A program made the translations under genes and the position numbers. Shown here piece by piece: positions 8,406 through 16,672 of a DNA stretch of 64,000 nt. Positions within the stretch are counted from its first letter, which is position 1. Each line of letters begins with the position of its first letter. The notes beneath the pieces are model-generated. The model saw only the letters and a list, made by a program, of their open reading frames with translations, did no database searches and was not told where the DNA came from. This DNA is from JBMNCQ01 sp049366715 (GTDB lineage: Bacteria > Bacillota > Peptococcia > Peptococcales > BICA1-8): positions 1 to 64,000 of the forward strand of contig JBMNCQ010000033.1 in the NCBI GenBank assembly GCA_049366715.1, read 5' to 3'.

Positions 8406-9146
8406 CTAGTTAACGGTTAATACGGTCTTGTCATAGCTGAAATCTTTGAATTCTTTGCTGATCGTGACTTTGGCTTTATTTTTAAGTTTCTGTAGAAATT
8501 CTTTATAATGTTCTTTCTGTGATTCTAATAATTCAAAGGTAACGGGTTTATCCTTAATCTCTAATCCGGCTTCTTTATAAAATGCTTCGCTCAGTTTAGA
8601 GTATAACACAATTTTAGTGGCATAAAATCTTTCGTAAACATTCCAATACTCATCTTCGGTTAAACCCAGGGAAACAATTAATTCTTTTAAAACCTCCGGA
8701 GCCTCTTCAGCCAGTTTGCGCTCTTTATTTATATATTCCGTCACTTCATCTTCCGTAGGCAATAGGCCCCTCTTCTCGGCTTCAGCAAATTGAATTTTTT
8801 CTTCAATCAAAACATTAAAGACGTAACCGTCACTTTTATCCGTTTCATGGGCAGCATGCATTTTTTTTAAGTATATAAATTCTTCTTCAGATAGAGTCAC
8901 CATGTCCTCTATGGTAGCAGCTACAGTTAGATCCGAAGTTTTTTTCAATAAAGCAGCAGTTAGCTTTTTAAGTTCTTCTAAATTCTCTTTTACAACTTTA
9001 CCGGCTTTATTTATAATATCTTTATTTGAAATTTTTGAATTGTTCTCGGCAATTGAAGGCTTTTGGCTGACACCAAAAGTGAGGGCAGTGGCCATAATAA
9101 ATGAAACACATACAATCATCACAAAATTTTTGGATTTAATCATCAT
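8406..9146 (-). CDS. Exported SurA-N-like protein without a parvulin domain
   Basis: The 246-residue protein starts with a signal-peptide-like segment (residues about 8-30, basic start then VMIVCVSFIMATALTFG). A central region, VLIEEKIQFAEAEKRGLLPTEDE, resembles the N-terminal helical chaperone domain of SurA/PrsA-type proteins; no PPIase domain follows, and the rest is charged and helical. GGAGG lies 4 bases from the first ATG and 7 from the second, so residue 2 may be the true start. It sits between a broken and an intact abrB copy, so it may have arrived with, or moved because of, that duplication. Function unknown; an extracytoplasmic chaperone role is an inference. Confidence 0.75.
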   Translation of the reverse strand: MMIKSKNFVMIVCVSFIMATALTFGVSQKPSIAENNSKISNKDIINKAGKVVKENLEELKKLTAALLKKTSDLTVAATIEDMVTLSEEEFIYLKKMHAAHETDKSDGYVFNVLIEEKIQFAEAEKRGLLPTEDEVTEYINKERKLAEEAPEVLKELIVSLGLTEDEYWNVYERFYATKIVLYSKLSEAFYKEAGLEIKDKPVTFELLESQKEHYKEFLQKLKNKAKVTISKEFKDFSYDKTVLTVN

Positions 9147-9357
9147 CTTACCTCCTTGCCTTTATTATATTTACTTGACCGCACCCGGGCAAACCCTAAA
9201 TCCTTTTATCATTTTCATTTTCCCGGGAATTTTTTGTATAATTATTATTTACTTACCCTAGGGAGTTAAGGTTAGAGAACTGAATTGTGCCAATAAAGAT
9301 GAAAAGACCAAGGAATAACCAGTGGCCTTTTTGAAAAAGAGCGGCTTTTAGTAAAAT

Positions 9358-9396
9358 AAACAGCAAACACTTTGAGAAGTGCCTGCTGTTTAAAGG
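9358..9396 (-). terminator. Terminator after abrB
   Basis: AAACAGCA and TGCTGTTT, with an inner AAACACTT/AAGTGCC pairing, form a hairpin; on the minus strand it is followed by ATTTTACT. Confidence 0.75.
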
Positions 9397-9418
9397 TTTT
9401 TAAAGCATTTATTTATGA

Positions 9419-9667
9419 TCAACCTGCATTTGAAGCCATGGCATGTGCACATTCACTACATACAAGTTTACCCTTGAAGTTTTGAATGTTATCAGCATTT
9501 CCGCAGAAGACGCAAGCCGGCTCGTATTTCTTTAAGATAATTTTTTCATTATCTACATATATCTCCAGGGCGTCTTTTTCATCAATTCCTAAAGTCCTGC
9601 GCAGTTCGATAGGAATAACAACCCTGCCAAGCTCGTCCACTTTGCGAACAATACCAGTAGATTTCAT
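9419..9667 (-). CDS. abrB: Transition-state regulator AbrB with C-terminal zinc ribbon
   Basis: The N-terminal half (MKSTGIVRKVDELGRVVIPI ...) is the swapped-hairpin AbrB DNA-binding domain. The C-terminal half has CVFCG ... CSEC, a zinc-ribbon arrangement common in clostridial AbrB proteins and absent from B. subtilis AbrB. The frame opens further upstream, but GAGGGGG before ATG 9667 marks the start, giving 82 residues. It is placed between rsmI and metG and on the opposite strand, as in Bacillus. Expected role: repression of post-exponential genes. Confidence 0.92.
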   Translation of the reverse strand: MKSTGIVRKVDELGRVVIPIELRRTLGIDEKDALEIYVDNEKIILKKYEPACVFCGNADNIQNFKGKLVCSECAHAMASNAG

Positions 9668-9712
9668 CTTAATCCCCCTCTTTCTTACATATTTCGACAT
9701 CCACTCAACTAG

Positions 9713-9741
9713 ATGATACCAGCACTTCCAGTAAAAGTCAA
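9713..9741 (-). promoter_or_regulatory. Sigma-A promoter of abrB
   Basis: On the minus strand TTGACT and TATCAT are separated by 17 bases, about 45 bases before the abrB start. Confidence 0.75.
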
Positions 9742-9818
9742 GGTTTTTTCCTAATATTTTGAAAAAAAATAATAAAAATGGAATATTTTTCGAGTAATTA
9801 TGACAAAATCGGCAAAAC

Positions 9819-9848
9819 TTGACAATTATTTGATTGATTTAGTATACT
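9819..9848 (+). promoter_or_regulatory. Sigma-A promoter of the metG leader
   Basis: TTGACA and TATACT with an 18-base spacer. The expected transcript starts near 9855, directly before the T-box leader. Confidence 0.75.
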
Positions 9849-9857
9849 ATTTGATAA

Positions 9858-10116
9858 GTAACGATAAACAAAAAGTTATGAAGGATTGAGTAACCATTAA
9901 GTAATCAGGACCAGAGAATTGGGATCAGGTGGAAGCCCAAACTGACCAAAGATGGTGAAGATGGATCTGGAGCAGCTTTAGCCGGTTTACTTCCGTTAAA
10001 AAGTATTTCTTCCCGATAGTATTCGGAAAGATGCTGAGATTTCTGTCGCAAGACAGAGATGAAGCAGGGTGGTAACACAAGAGCTTCTTGTCCCTGTACC
10101 GGGGCGGGAAGCTTTT
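9858..10116 (+). promoter_or_regulatory. T-box leader upstream of metG
   Basis: The T-box core AGGGTGGTAACAC is at about 10065-10079; its TGGT can pair with an ACCA tRNA end, as expected for tRNA-Met. Upstream is a stem I-like region with GATGG sequences that could supply the AUG specifier. Downstream, AGCTTC/GAAGCT with an inner GTCCC/GGGGC pairing and six T residues (10082-10116) form the terminator that uncharged tRNA would disrupt. The gene it precedes is methionyl-tRNA synthetase, which fits. Which AUG is the specifier cannot be fixed by eye. Confidence 0.88.
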
Positions 10117-10129
10117 TTCGTGGGCGGGG

Positions 10130-10315
10130 CGTTCATGGATAATGGAGAGTTGAGAATGGAGAATGGAGAATAGTAAAAAAACGACAAAACCAGAGAACGG
10201 AGAACAAGCATTACCGGGAACTGAAAAACTACTATGAACGATAAACTATGCTCTATAAACTATCGTTATGAACTTCACTAATCACCAGTCACTAGTCACC
10301 AGTCACTAACTTAAG
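10130..10315. repeat. Composite intergenic repeat between T-box terminator and metG
   Basis: Contains module C (GAGAATGGAGAATGGAGAAT and GAACGGAGAAC), module B (ATGAACGATAAACTATGCTC and its continuation TATAAACTATCG) and module A (AATCACCAGTCACTAGTCAC, ending GTCACTAAC at 10310). The metG ribosome binding site follows within 10 bases. No coding potential seen. Confidence 0.85.
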
Positions 10316-10327
10316 GAGGTTTTTTTG

Positions 10328-12247
10328 ATGGCAGAGAAAAAAACATTTTACATTACCACACCAATTTATTACCCCAGTGCTAATTTACATATCGGGCATG
10401 CTTTAACAACAGTAATGGCGGATACAATGGCCCGCTATAAGAGATTAAAAAATTATGAAGTCTGGTTTTTGACAGGCTCCGATGAGCACGGGCAAAAAAT
10501 TGAGCGGTCTGCTAAAAAAGAAGGTGTAGAGCCCAAGGAGTACGTCGACAATATTGTCGACGGCTTTAAAAAGCTGTGGGCAAGGTTGAATATTTCTTAT
10601 GATGATTTTATCCGGACTACCGACGCAAGACACAAGGAAGTTGTCCAGGAAATTTTTAAGACGATTTATGCGAAAGGCGATATTTACAAATCTGAATATG
10701 AAGGCTGGTATTGCACGCCCTGTGAAACATTTTTTACTGAGCGGCAGCTGGTGGAAGGGAACTGTCCCGATTGCGGCCGGGGGGTAGAATTAATTAAAGA
10801 AGAAAGCTACTTTTTTAAAATGTCTAAGTATCAAGATCAATTACTGAAATATATAGAGGATAATCCTGATTTTATCCAGCCGGTATCCCGCAGGAATGAG
10901 ATGATCAATTTTATTAAGCAGGGGCTGGAAGATTTGTGTGTATCAAGAACGACTTTTGACTGGGGTATACCTGTACCGATTAATGAAAAACATGTGATTT
11001 ATGTCTGGTTTGATGCCTTAACCAATTATATTTCGGCTTTAGGCTATGGGACCAAGAATGCCGGGTTATATCAAAAATTCTGGCCTGCGGATATTCATTT
11101 AGTGGGCAAAGATATTGTGCGGTTCCATACCGTGATCTGGCCGGCAATTTTGATGGCTGCCGGGCTGCCTTTACCGAAAAAAGTATACGGACACGGCTGG
11201 TTATTGCTAGAAAGCGGCAAAATGTCTAAATCCAAAGGGAATGTGGTAGATCCCCATATCCTGATTGATAAATACGGTGTGGATGCTATCCGGTATTTCT
11301 TATTAAGGGAGATACCTGCGGGGTCCGACGGTTACTATTCCGAGGAGGCCTTGATTCAAAGATGCAATACCGATCTTGCTAATGATTTTGGTAATTTGGT
11401 AAGCCGGACAGTTGCTATGGTTGATAAATATTTTGCCGGTATCATTCCCCCGGGGGATACGAAAGGTGATTATGATGAGGATTTATTGAGTCTAGCCGCC
11501 AAAATGCCTGCGGAGGCCGAAGGCTATTTGGAGAGCATGGATTTTGCCAATTCTTTAGCAGCAGTCTGGAAGCTTATTAACCGGGCGAATAAGTATATTG
11601 ATGAGACTATGCCCTGGGTTTTAGCCAAGGATGAGTCCCAAAAGGCCAGACTGGGTACAGTTCTTTATAACCTGCTGGAAAGCATCAGAATCGCTGCTAC
11701 TCTTTTAATGCCGGCGATGCCTGACATCCCCGGTAAAGTCGGGGAACAAATCGGCTATGATTTTACAGGCAGCAAATGGGACGAGGCCAAGGTTTGGGGA
11801 TTGCTCAAGCCGGGTAGCAGGGTTTCGAAAAAAGAAGCTGTTTTCCCCAGGATTGACCCGAAATCTTTGCTGGAAGAGGCAGTAAATCCTGCCCGGCAGG
11901 TTACCGTGACCGAACCCGTTAAAGAGGAAATATCCATAGAAGATTTTGCTAAGCTTGATTTGCGGGTTGTCGAGGTAATCAAGTGTGAAAAGGTTGCCAA
12001 GACAGATAAGCTTCTTAAGCTGGAAGTTAAACTGGGAGATGAAATAAGAACGGTTGTTTCCGGAATAGCTAAGTTTTATGAACCTCAGGATTTAATCGGC
12101 CGGAAAGTGGTCCTGGTTGCTAATCTCAAACCGGTCAAATTAAGAGGAATAATGTCCCAGGGTATGATCCTGGCAGCCTCTCAAGATGATGTTTTGGAAG
12201 TACTAACACTGAATAAAGAACTGTCTCCGGGCAGTAAAGTGAAATAA
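10328..12247 (+). CDS. metG: Methionyl-tRNA synthetase with C-terminal tRNA-binding domain
   Basis: Class I synthetase of 639 residues. Catalytic motifs are YYPSANLHIGHA (HIGH) and GKMSKSKGNVV (KMSKS). The zinc knuckle CTPCETF ... CPDCGR lies in the connective peptide. The last about 100 residues form the OB-fold tRNA-binding domain (DFAKLDLRVVEVIKCEKVAK ...) that allows dimerisation. AAGGAGG lies 8 bases before ATG 10328; an in-frame TTG at 10325 is less likely. Expression is expected to depend on uncharged tRNA-Met through the T-box. Confidence 0.96.
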   Translation: MAEKKTFYITTPIYYPSANLHIGHALTTVMADTMARYKRLKNYEVWFLTGSDEHGQKIERSAKKEGVEPKEYVDNIVDGFKKLWARLNISYDDFIRTTDARHKEVVQEIFKTIYAKGDIYKSEYEGWYCTPCETFFTERQLVEGNCPDCGRGVELIKEESYFFKMSKYQDQLLKYIEDNPDFIQPVSRRNEMINFIKQGLEDLCVSRTTFDWGIPVPINEKHVIYVWFDALTNYISALGYGTKNAGLYQKFWPADIHLVGKDIVRFHTVIWPAILMAAGLPLPKKVYGHGWLLLESGKMSKSKGNVVDPHILIDKYGVDAIRYFLLREIPAGSDGYYSEEALIQRCNTDLANDFGNLVSRTVAMVDKYFAGIIPPGDTKGDYDEDLLSLAAKMPAEAEGYLESMDFANSLAAVWKLINRANKYIDETMPWVLAKDESQKARLGTVLYNLLESIRIAATLLMPAMPDIPGKVGEQIGYDFTGSKWDEAKVWGLLKPGSRVSKKEAVFPRIDPKSLLEEAVNPARQVTVTEPVKEEISIEDFAKLDLRVVEVIKCEKVAKTDKLLKLEVKLGDEIRTVVSGIAKFYEPQDLIGRKVVLVANLKPVKLRGIMSQGMILAASQDDVLEVLTLNKELSPGSKVK

Positions 12248-12258
12248 GGAGTAAACAT

Positions 12259-13026
12259 ATGTTATTTGATACCCATGCCCATCTGGAAGACAGCAAATTT
12301 GCCGGTGAAACGGCAGAAGTTATCTCCAGGGCGCAAAATGAAGGTGTTCAGCTCATTGTCAATGTCGGCTATAACCTCCGGCATGCCAGAGAAGCTGTCG
12401 TGCTGGCTGAAAAGTATGATTTTATTTATGCTGCCGTTGGTCTGCATCCCCATGATGCGAAAGACAGCAGTAAGTCTTTTTGGGAAGAAATTTATAGCCT
12501 GGCCCGTCATCCCAAGGTCGTGGCTCTGGGAGAAATGGGTTTGGATTATTATTGGGATAATTCACCCCGCCAGGTTCAGCGGGATGTCTTCCGGGAACAA
12601 ATTGCCGCAGCCAGGGACCTGCGGCTCCCCATTATTATTCATGACCGGGATGCCCACCTTGATGTTTTAACGATTGTTAAAGAAGAGCGGGCTTCTGAAG
12701 TAGGGGGAGTTTTTCATGCTTTTTCCGGAAGCTGGGAAATGGCCCGGGAAGTATTGAACCTGGGATTCTATCTTTCCGTCGGCGGACCGGTTACCTTTAA
12801 AAATGCCCGCAAAATTTGTGAAGTGGCTGAAAAAGCACCTTTGGAATCTCTGTTAATCGAGACCGACTGTCCTTATCTGACGCCGCATCCTTATCGGGGA
12901 AAAAGAAACGAACCTGGTTATGTAAAGCTGGTGGCCCAAAAAATCGCTGAATTAAGAAAAATCAGCTATGACGAAGTGGCTCAGGCCACATTTAAAAACG
13001 GTCAAAGGCTCTTTGGTATAAAATAA
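12259..13026 (+). CDS. tatD: TatD family metal-dependent DNase
   Basis: Begins FDTHAHLED, the first metal-binding His-x-His of the TatD/YcfH TIM barrel. It continues with GLHPHDAK, LGEMGLDYYW, IIHDRDAH, HAFSGS and LIETDCPYLTP, all family motifs. 255 residues, full length. AAGGAG lies before ATG 12259, which is 11 bases after metG, so the two are an operon, as for metS and yabD in Bacillus. Confidence 0.93.
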   Translation: MLFDTHAHLEDSKFAGETAEVISRAQNEGVQLIVNVGYNLRHAREAVVLAEKYDFIYAAVGLHPHDAKDSSKSFWEEIYSLARHPKVVALGEMGLDYYWDNSPRQVQRDVFREQIAAARDLRLPIIIHDRDAHLDVLTIVKEERASEVGGVFHAFSGSWEMAREVLNLGFYLSVGGPVTFKNARKICEVAEKAPLESLLIETDCPYLTPHPYRGKRNEPGYVKLVAQKIAELRKISYDEVAQATFKNGQRLFGIK

Positions 13027-13124
13027 TCCTCTTTTGGCTTTCCCCTTTAACTGGTAATTTGCATAAAATATACTAGCACTGGTTATAAATATAGATGGTT
13101 TGGGGAAATAAAAGGGGAGAGTTA

Positions 13125-13919
13125 ATGAAAAGGTTATTACTTTTTGTTTTGTTAACCTCGGCATTTATTTACACTGAGCCCGGGGACTGGATCTCTACCG
13201 AGGATAAAAGGGACATCAAGCTCCAGCACTATATCATTGAGGCTGACGGAACAGAAAAGGATTTATACACCTTTGAAAATGATATTAACAGGGTTCTTGA
13301 ACAGGAGAACCTGATTTTAAACCACCAGGATTATGTGAATATTCGTTGCGATAACGATACTTATTACGTAAAAATAAACCGCTGTATGGAAAAGTTCATC
13401 ACAGAAACCGCACAAATTCCTTATCAAGAAGAAATACAATACAGCTTAAGACTTGGTGAAGACTTTTCTAAGACGATCCAAAACGGTCAAGACGGTTTAA
13501 AGGAAGTTAAGTACAGAGTTACCCTGCAAAACGGGCAGGAATTGCGGAGAGAATCAATTTCAGAAGTAATCATTAAAGAGCCCCAACCACAAATAATTTT
13601 GAAAGGGCAGCGGGCCCAAGCGGTTATTGCTTCCGGCCGGCCAACCCATTTTAGGGAAGTTAAAATTATGGAAGCATCAGCTTACACCCATACGGGTAAT
13701 CGGACTGCTACAGGAGTATACCCTGAAATAGGAACGATTGCCGTAGACCCTGAAGTAATCCCTTTAGGCACAAAGCTCTGGATTGAAGGTTATGGTTTCG
13801 GAGTAGCTCAAGACACCGGCGGATACATTAACGGTAACCGGATTGACTTATTCATGGAAACGAAACGGGAATGTTTTTACTGGGGCAGGCGGCATGTAAG
13901 GGTGCTTATTCTGGAATAA
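13125..13919 (+). CDS. YabE-like G5/3D-domain cell-wall protein
   Basis: Secreted protein of 264 residues. A short hydrophobic start (MKRLLLFVLLTSAFIY) is followed by one DUF348-like repeat, a G5 domain (about 105-165) and a C-terminal 3D domain (about 185-264). The 3D domain has ASAYTHTGNRTATG, the D residues of AVDPEVIPLGTKL and the RIDLFM motif of lytic transglycosylase-like RlpA/MltA folds. B. subtilis YabE, in the same position between tatD and rnmV, is related to resuscitation-promoting factors. The start ATG 13125 has GGGGAGAG upstream; the longer frame from 13095 is not needed. Confidence 0.85.
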   Translation: MKRLLLFVLLTSAFIYTEPGDWISTEDKRDIKLQHYIIEADGTEKDLYTFENDINRVLEQENLILNHQDYVNIRCDNDTYYVKINRCMEKFITETAQIPYQEEIQYSLRLGEDFSKTIQNGQDGLKEVKYRVTLQNGQELRRESISEVIIKEPQPQIILKGQRAQAVIASGRPTHFREVKIMEASAYTHTGNRTATGVYPEIGTIAVDPEVIPLGTKLWIEGYGFGVAQDTGGYINGNRIDLFMETKRECFYWGRRHVRVLILE

Positions 13920-13927
13920 AACTGCCA

Positions 13928-13960
13928 AGAGCACCGGGTATTTTCAATACTTGGTGCTCT
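13928..13960. terminator. Hairpin after the yabE-like gene
   Basis: AGAGCACC/GGTGCTCT with an inner GTATT/AATAC pairing, 9 bases after the stop codon. No T tract on the plus strand, so termination strength is uncertain. Confidence 0.55.
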
Positions 13961-14034
13961 CAAAGGTAGAGGTAAACTAAGGGGTAGTATTACAGGTCAG
14001 GTAGAGGTAAAGTAGCTGCAGTGTAAAACTGTTC

Positions 14035-14152
14035 CTTGTACGATAAACGATAAACTTTACTAGTCACTAGTCACTAGTCACTAGTCACCAGTCACCAGTC
14101 ACCAGTCACTAACCACTAACCAACTGAGAACCGGCATCTGAGAACTGAGAAC
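14035..14152. repeat. Composite intergenic repeat downstream of sigK
   Basis: Module B fragment ACGATAAACGATAAACT, then the longest module A run of the window (14060-14121, nine near-copies of a 7-base AGTCACT/AGTCACC unit), then module C (TGAGAACTGAGAACG). It lies between two genes that converge. Confidence 0.85.
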
Positions 14153-14158
14153 GATATT

Positions 14159-14860
14159 CTATTTCGAGCTGGTTACTTCTTTTTTGAGCTTTTCGATCGC
14201 TTTTTTTTCAATTCGTGAGATATATGACCTGGAAATGCCTAATATTTTTGCCACTTCTTTTTGGGTTTTTCTTATTCCGTTAATCAGCCCGAATCTAGTT
14301 GCAATAACAATTTTTTCCGTTTTATTTAATACCTTGGTATTTTTCAGTAAAATTTCATAATCTATGGCGTTTTCCACCTCGTTGGCGACGATATCTTTTT
14401 CCGTTCCCAATATATCACCGTAAGTTATTTCATTTCCTTCTTTATCTGTACCGATAGGTTCAGAGAGGGATACATCCCCTTTAGTTTTTTTAATGGCCCG
14501 CAAATGCATGAGGATTTCATTATCAATACATTTGGCGGCATAAGTAGATAATTTAACTCCTTTGTCAGGTTTAAAAGTGTCAATGCCTTTAATTAACCCA
14601 AAAATGCCGATGGAAATCAGGTCTTCTTTGTCCTCGTTTGTTGATTCATATTTTTTGGTTACATATGCTACCAAGCGCAAGTTGTGGGCGATTAAAATAT
14701 TTCTTGCTTCATGATTGCCTTGCAGTAATTCTTCCAGATATTTTTGTTCGGCTTCTTCAGATAGGGGTTGGGGGAAAGAATCGTTGGTCAGATAAGATAT
14801 GAGGAGTAGCAGGGTTCGTATGAAGGAGGTTGCTAGATTTCCTATCAACTCAAATGACAT
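14159..14860 (-). CDS. sigK: RNA polymerase sporulation sigma factor sigma-K (uninterrupted)
   Basis: Late mother-cell sigma factor. The N-terminal 20 residues (MSFELIGNLATSFIRTLLLL ...) match the pro-sequence that is removed by SpoIVFB, with the S/Y site just before YLTNDSFPQPLS. Region 2 (LRLVAYVTKKYE ... DLISIGIFGLIKGIDTF) and the region 4 HTH (TQKEVAKILGISRSYISRIE) are complete. No skin-type insertion interrupts the gene. GGAGGT is 9 bases before the second ATG (14860), so the first ATG at 14866 is probably not used. A sigma-K-type promoter precedes it, suggesting self-activation. Confidence 0.94.
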   Translation of the reverse strand: MSFELIGNLATSFIRTLLLLISYLTNDSFPQPLSEEAEQKYLEELLQGNHEARNILIAHNLRLVAYVTKKYESTNEDKEDLISIGIFGLIKGIDTFKPDKGVKLSTYAAKCIDNEILMHLRAIKKTKGDVSLSEPIGTDKEGNEITYGDILGTEKDIVANEVENAIDYEILLKNTKVLNKTEKIVIATRFGLINGIRKTQKEVAKILGISRSYISRIEKKAIEKLKKEVTSSK

Positions 14861-14899
14861 GAACATACCACCTCCAGATAGTAAAAATAAGTCACCTTA

Positions 14900-14928
14900 T
14901 ATACTATGATTGAAAGTGGTATTTGTGC
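14900..14928 (-). promoter_or_regulatory. Sigma-K-like promoter of sigK
   Basis: On the minus strand GCAC is followed after 16 bases by CATAGTATA, matching the sigma-K consensus AC-N16/17-CATAnnnTA. It lies about 40 bases upstream of the sigK start. A sigma-E reading of the -10 is also possible, since sigK must first be made under sigma-E. Confidence 0.65.
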
Positions 14929-14980
14929 CTGTCTATCTTATTTTATTATAACCGGGGTTTTAGGAACCCTCTGGAGGTAT

Positions 14981-15820
14981 TTATCTCAGCCATTCAGGAA
15001 GGTCTTCGGCTTTGCGTCCGTTATAGCGACATCTTAAGTAGCGGCAGTCGTCACATTTTCCTTTATTGGCGGGAATAGGAGGTTCTCCCTTGATTTCATT
15101 TTCGATAAAACTTACCGTCTTTTCAATTTCTTCTTCACTGCCTTCCACGGCTAATACTACAGACCCTTCGTTGCCCCCGACACCCCCGGAAGCAATATGG
15201 GTAGCTTTAACTCCGAATAAAATTTTTAAAGCTTCTATTTCCGTGATTACCTGGGAATTCGTAATGCAGAACATTCCAAAATCTGCTCCCAGTGACTGGT
15301 CTATTCTCCTTGCCCCCACTACTTTGGCTGCTTCCTTAACGGAGGGAACCAGCTTTTCCAGGCTTACGGGAGTAATATACTTAAGCCCGGTAGAGGTAAC
15401 TGTCCCGATTATTTTCGGAATAGTACCTCCGTCGAAACCTGCAGTTATAACCCCGACGTTACCTTCTAAATCTACTGCATTAGCTCCTTTAATCACCACC
15501 GTATCCAAATGGAAATCGTTGAGGGCGTCAGTAATGGTCTTCTCCACAGGTTGACCTTTATAAAGAACTGCCGGGAAAGGTTTGCGGGAATCGGGATGGG
15601 TGATACACAATACCCCGTTAGTACTTATTCCTACGGTACCCCGTTGAGGTTCAATGTCTTTTGTCTCTAAGATTTCCTGGGCAACGATGCCGTTTGTCGT
15701 TCCTCCTGCTAAGATAATGTAGGCATTTTCCTTAGCTTTTTTTACCTCGTCCATAGCGGCGACGGCTTTAGCCAGTAGGCGTCTGGATTCGGCAGATTTT
15801 AGCGTAAATACAGCTTTCAA
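14981..15820 (-). CDS. Conserved protein of unknown function with C-terminal cysteine cluster
   Basis: I do not recognise a named family. The 279-residue protein has glycine-rich turns (ILAGGTTNGIVAQEIL, TAGFDGGTIPKIIGTVTSTG, IASGGVGGNEGSV) suggestive of a Rossmann-like or NagB/CoA-transferase-like sugar-phosphate fold. It ends with CDDCRYLRCRYNGRK, which could bind a metal or Fe-S cluster. No signal peptide or membrane segment. GGGAGG precedes ATG 15820. It lies upstream of sigK on the same strand, but the sigma-K-like promoter between them suggests separate expression. Confidence 0.7.
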   Translation of the reverse strand: MKAVFTLKSAESRRLLAKAVAAMDEVKKAKENAYIILAGGTTNGIVAQEILETKDIEPQRGTVGISTNGVLCITHPDSRKPFPAVLYKGQPVEKTITDALNDFHLDTVVIKGANAVDLEGNVGVITAGFDGGTIPKIIGTVTSTGLKYITPVSLEKLVPSVKEAAKVVGARRIDQSLGADFGMFCITNSQVITEIEALKILFGVKATHIASGGVGGNEGSVVLAVEGSEEEIEKTVSFIENEIKGEPPIPANKGKCDDCRYLRCRYNGRKAEDLPEWLR

Positions 15821-16114
15821 AATAAATCTCCTCCCTTTCGTATACTGAAGATTATGCCTTTTTCTAAAATATTCAACCTAGTAATTCTTTCACTTGCCAT
15901 ATAAATCCTTTCTAGTTAAAATGAATAATTCCTGTTTTATTTTATATTTTTCATCAGGACTCCGGTGGGAAGTGCCGGAACCGGCTTCAGGTAATCATAC
16001 TTTTTAATCAGGTAAGGAAGAATAAAAGTAATTGAATTTATTGAAAATTAATAGTATGGTAATATAAAAATTACATAATTAAACTATAATTTTTATGAGA
16101 AGAAAGGAAAGAAC

Positions 16115-16672
16115 ATGAAAATAAAAGAAGTTGTTGTTGTGGAAGGCAAGGATGACGTTAGTGCGGTAAAAAAGGCGGTAGATGCTGAAGTTATTACCAC
16201 AAGCGGAATGGGAATTACCGAAGAAATACTGGAACAAATCGAAAATGCTGCCAAGCGCTGCGGAGTAGTTATCCTGACCGACCCCGATTTTCCGGGAAAT
16301 AAGATTAGAACCATAATCAGTCAAAGAATAAAAAACTGTAAACAGGCCTATTTAAATCAAAGACAGGCCAGGTGTACAAATACAGGGAAAATCGGAGTTG
16401 AATATGCCCGCCCTCAGGCGATCAGAGAGGCTTTGTTGCAGGCAAAAGTAGAAAGAAGCGAATTTATAAATAGTTATACGATTAAAGATTTATACGACTG
16501 GGGCTTAACAGGTTCTTCCTTTGGAGGAAAGCGCCGGGTTTTATTAGGAGATAAATTAAGAATTGGTAATACGAATGCCAAACAGTTTTTAAGGAGATTG
16601 AATTCTTTTCATATACCCAGAGAAGAAATAGAGGCGGCTTTATTACAAATGGAAGGATTGGATAGCGAATGA
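16115..16672 (+). CDS. rnmV: Ribonuclease M5 (5S rRNA maturase)
   Basis: TOPRIM-domain nuclease that matures 5S rRNA. It opens with VVVVEGKDDVSAVKKAV (the TOPRIM glutamate) and contains LTDPDFPGNKIR (the DxD pair). It has the M5-specific C-terminal region with KIGVEYA and KLRIGNTNAKQFLRRLN. 185 residues, full length. GAAAGGA precedes ATG 16115. It overlaps rsmA by ATGA, as in the conserved rnmV-ksgA pair. Confidence 0.94.
   Translation: MKIKEVVVVEGKDDVSAVKKAVDAEVITTSGMGITEEILEQIENAAKRCGVVILTDPDFPGNKIRTIISQRIKNCKQAYLNQRQARCTNTGKIGVEYARPQAIREALLQAKVERSEFINSYTIKDLYDWGLTGSSFGGKRRVLLGDKLRIGNTNAKQFLRRLNSFHIPREEIEAALLQMEGLDSE

Noticed and set aside
15066..15554. 162-residue plus-strand frame opposite the unknown gene at 14981
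   Set aside because: Serine/threonine/proline-rich antisense shadow with no ribosome binding site.
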